DNA from: Chloroflexota bacterium
GTDB lineage: Bacteria; Chloroflexota; Dehalococcoidia; JACVQG01
DNA length: 33,439 nt
NCBI GenBank assembly: GCA_016210545.1
Contig: JACQTY010000236.1
Span: 1-33,439, forward strand
Direction of reading: 5' to 3'
The translations under genes were made by a program, and so were the position numbers. The notes beneath the pieces were generated by a model. The model was not told where the DNA came from and did not search any database. It saw only the letters and a program-made list of their open reading frames with translations. Each line of letters begins with the position of its first letter. Within the stretch, counting starts at the first letter, position 1. Of the stretch, positions 32,052 to 33,439 are shown in pieces.

Positions 32052-32230
32052 GTGAACACCAAGTGTCCGGACGTGCACTTGGACAAGGAGCGGCGCCGCT
32101 AGGGGACCTGGCAGCGGAGCAAGGCGTACCCGTATCTGAGATGGTACGTCGTCTCATTGACAGGGCTTATGCGGAAATGCTCAGGCACGCGGAAGCGCGC
32201 AGCCTTGGAATTGGGTCGCCCTGCATATAG
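32052..32230 (+). pseudogene. Frameshifted ribbon-helix-helix antitoxin
   Basis: From the GTG at 32052 the frame reads NTKCPDVHLDKERRR and stops at TAG (32100-32102). In another frame it continues LGDLAAEQGVPVSEMVRRLIDRAYAEM to a TAG at 32228-32230. Joined, these give a typical CopG/RHH antitoxin of about 59 residues: a beta-strand with HLDKE, then two helices. The length exceeds a whole number of codons by two bases, so one +1 or -2 shift explains it. No toxin gene follows; a third-frame stretch (HIEDVPDTATLSRQL) may be a further remnant. Confidence 0.6.
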
Positions 32231-32310
32231 AGGATGTTCCCGACACGGCAACGCTCAGCCGCCAACTGGAGAGAGAAGTTCCATATCCGGCTTGGAACCA
32301 GTCCTCCAAA

Positions 32311-32345
32311 CAGAGAACCCTCCGGTTTCATCGGAGGGTTCTCTG
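32311..32345. terminator. Perfect 14-bp hairpin, terminator of the SDR gene
   Basis: CAGAGAACCCTCCG / CGGAGGGTTCTCTG with a 7-base loop, 19 bases past the SDR stop. TTT follows on the minus strand. Confidence 0.7.
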
Positions 32346-32363
32346 GTGCAGAAACGTGGTGAG

Positions 32364-33179
32364 CTAATTCGCCGAGCCGCCCCCGTCCAGCGCCACCACC
32401 TGTCCTGTCATGTAGTCCGAGGCCTCGGAGGCGAGGTAAACGGCGAGCAACGCCACTTCTCGCGTTTTCCCCAGGCGGCGCATGGGCAGGTCCTTGAGAT
32501 AACGACCGAGTATCTTGGGGTCGTAGCCCGCGGTTAGCCGGTACATGAGGTCGGATTCCAGCGGCCCGGGCGCCATGGCATTGACGTGGATATTGTAGCG
32601 GGACCACTCCAGGGCCAGGCAGCGGGAGAAGTAGGCCACTGCCGCCTTGCTCACCCCATAGGCTATCAGATAGGGCGTCGGCTTCACCCCCAGACCGGAG
32701 GCGATATTGATGATCCTCCCCTGCCGCCGGCTGACCATGTGCGCCCCGACCTCGCGGCAGACCAGGAAGACGGAGTTCACATTCAACTCCATTACGGTTT
32801 GCCATTCTTTCAGGCTATGAGGAGTCGGGTCCGGCTCGCCGCCTGCCGGGTTCTTCAACTCTGGCAGCGGCAGGATGGGCTTGGAGAACTCCACCCCGGC
32901 GTTGTTCACCAGTATGTCTATCTTCCCCAGTTCTGCAAGAGTCTTCTGGACCATACTCTTGACCGAGTCCTCGCTGGTAACATCGGCGGGGACTATCGCG
33001 CAGCGACGGCCGGACTTGCGGACATCGGCGGCTGTCTCTTCCAGGTCCTTAACGGTTCGCGAGGCGACGGCGACATCCGCGCCGGCCTCGGCGAAAACGG
33101 TGGCTATTGCCCTGCCCAGGCCGCGGCCGCCGCCGGTGACCAGGGCCGTCTTACCCTCCAGACTATATTCCTTGAACAA
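32364..33179 (-). CDS. Short-chain dehydrogenase/reductase
   Basis: A 271-residue classical SDR, NAD(P)-dependent. Cofactor motif TGGGRGLG (residues 15-22), NNAG at 92-95, catalytic Ser161 (IASG) and Y174-x3-K178, then the PGPLESDL loop and the C-terminal YMTGQVVALDGG, all standard for 3-oxoacyl-ACP-reductase- or glucose-dehydrogenase-like members. An insertion of about 15 residues (LKNPAGGEPDPTPHSL) after NNAG may shape the active-site mouth. TTG start at 33179 with AGGAGG eight bases upstream. Substrate unknown; stand-alone gene. Confidence 0.93.
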   Translation of the reverse strand: MFKEYSLEGKTALVTGGGRGLGRAIATVFAEAGADVAVASRTVKDLEETAADVRKSGRRCAIVPADVTSEDSVKSMVQKTLAELGKIDILVNNAGVEFSKPILPLPELKNPAGGEPDPTPHSLKEWQTVMELNVNSVFLVCREVGAHMVSRRQGRIINIASGLGVKPTPYLIAYGVSKAAVAYFSRCLALEWSRYNIHVNAMAPGPLESDLMYRLTAGYDPKILGRYLKDLPMRRLGKTREVALLAVYLASEASDYMTGQVVALDGGGSAN

Positions 33180-33329
33180 TTCCGTATCCTCCTGAATCTA
33201 ACCATGGACTGCCGCGCCAATGCGCGGGCCTGCGTCAAGGTGAACAATCGTAATAATAATGAGTGAATGGGCTGTTGTCAATGAACCGAATTGAATCCCA
33301 GGGTCTTTGCATTTTCGGACACGAGGGAA

Positions 33330-33393
33330 GCCCCGATACATCGGGGCAGCGCTGTCACTCTGAGAAGTCCCGACCTGTCCCGATGTATCGGGA
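33330..33393. repeat. Two palindromes in the right-edge spacer
   Basis: GCCCCGATACATCGGGGC (33330-33347) and TCCCGATGTATCGGGA (33378-33393), the latter identical to 1975-1990. The rest of 33180-33439 contains the SDR ribosome site and no gene. Confidence 0.7.
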
Positions 33394-33439
33394 AGAGTCT
33401 GGGGCGGGGTTCGACTCCTTCAGGCGCCCCTCAACCCTC

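Noticed and set aside
31936-32157. 73-residue minus-strand frame between the two antitoxins
   Set aside because: No ribosome site and a low-complexity N-terminal half; the C-terminal YRDQRIVTVVDDHELI might be a toxin remnant but cannot be supported.

Overview
The window is a GC-rich bacterial chromosomal segment carrying ordinary housekeeping genes (purA, pyrE, lepB, a proline tRNA) together with accessory genes. The gene set suggests Chloroflexota, probably a Dehalococcoidia-like lineage: an inositol-phosphate synthase / mannosyltransferase / phosphatidylinositol-type synthase cluster, a DUF5679 mini-protein, tandem OFA-type MFS carriers, and a ferredoxin / GltD-like / phytoene-desaturase-like operon. 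No rRNA or other phylogenetic marker is present, so this is an inference from family content, not proof.

Left part (1-9.1 kb): a short plus-strand operon (atypical NAD-dependent epimerase, two-helix micro-protein, VOC/glyoxalase protein), an opposing lipoprotein gene, then four consecutive minus-strand MFS paralogues. Copies 3 and 4 still share recognisable promoters and 5' ends. The two genes have diverged by one base near the start codon, which puts the old ATG of copy 4 out of frame.

Middle part (9.4-20.8 kb): tRNA-Pro(CGG) next to a broken duplicate of itself, a small unknown gene, purA, and a minus-strand inositol-lipid cluster (ino1, PimA-like GT4, CDP-alcohol phosphatidyltransferase). 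Together these could convert glucose 6-phosphate to inositol phosphate, to a phosphatidylinositol-type lipid, and to a mannosylated lipid. A tandem UspA, a PHP phosphoesterase, a 46-residue zinc-ribbon protein, a flavin-reductase-like protein, a DNA methyltransferase fused to an Mrr-type nuclease domain, pyrE and lepB follow.

Right part (21-33.4 kb): a DJ-1/PfpI protein, a 775-base spacer with no convincing gene, and a 1147-residue exported RTX-repeat protein. The RTX promoter has a 16-base palindrome filling the -35/-10 spacer. Next comes a ferredoxin/flavoprotein operon ending at a very strong terminator. A small island follows, starting at a tRNA 3'-end-like fragment. It contains a TIR-domain protein apparently split by a TGA codon, a DUF433 protein, a RelE/RHH toxin-antitoxin pair with a palindromic operator, and a frameshifted second RHH antitoxin. 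A short-chain dehydrogenase closes the window.

A short palindrome family (CCCGA-N4-TCGGG) recurs at least nine times exactly and about three more times imperfectly. Every copy lies outside protein-coding genes. It is the clearest structure that the gene annotation does not explain.
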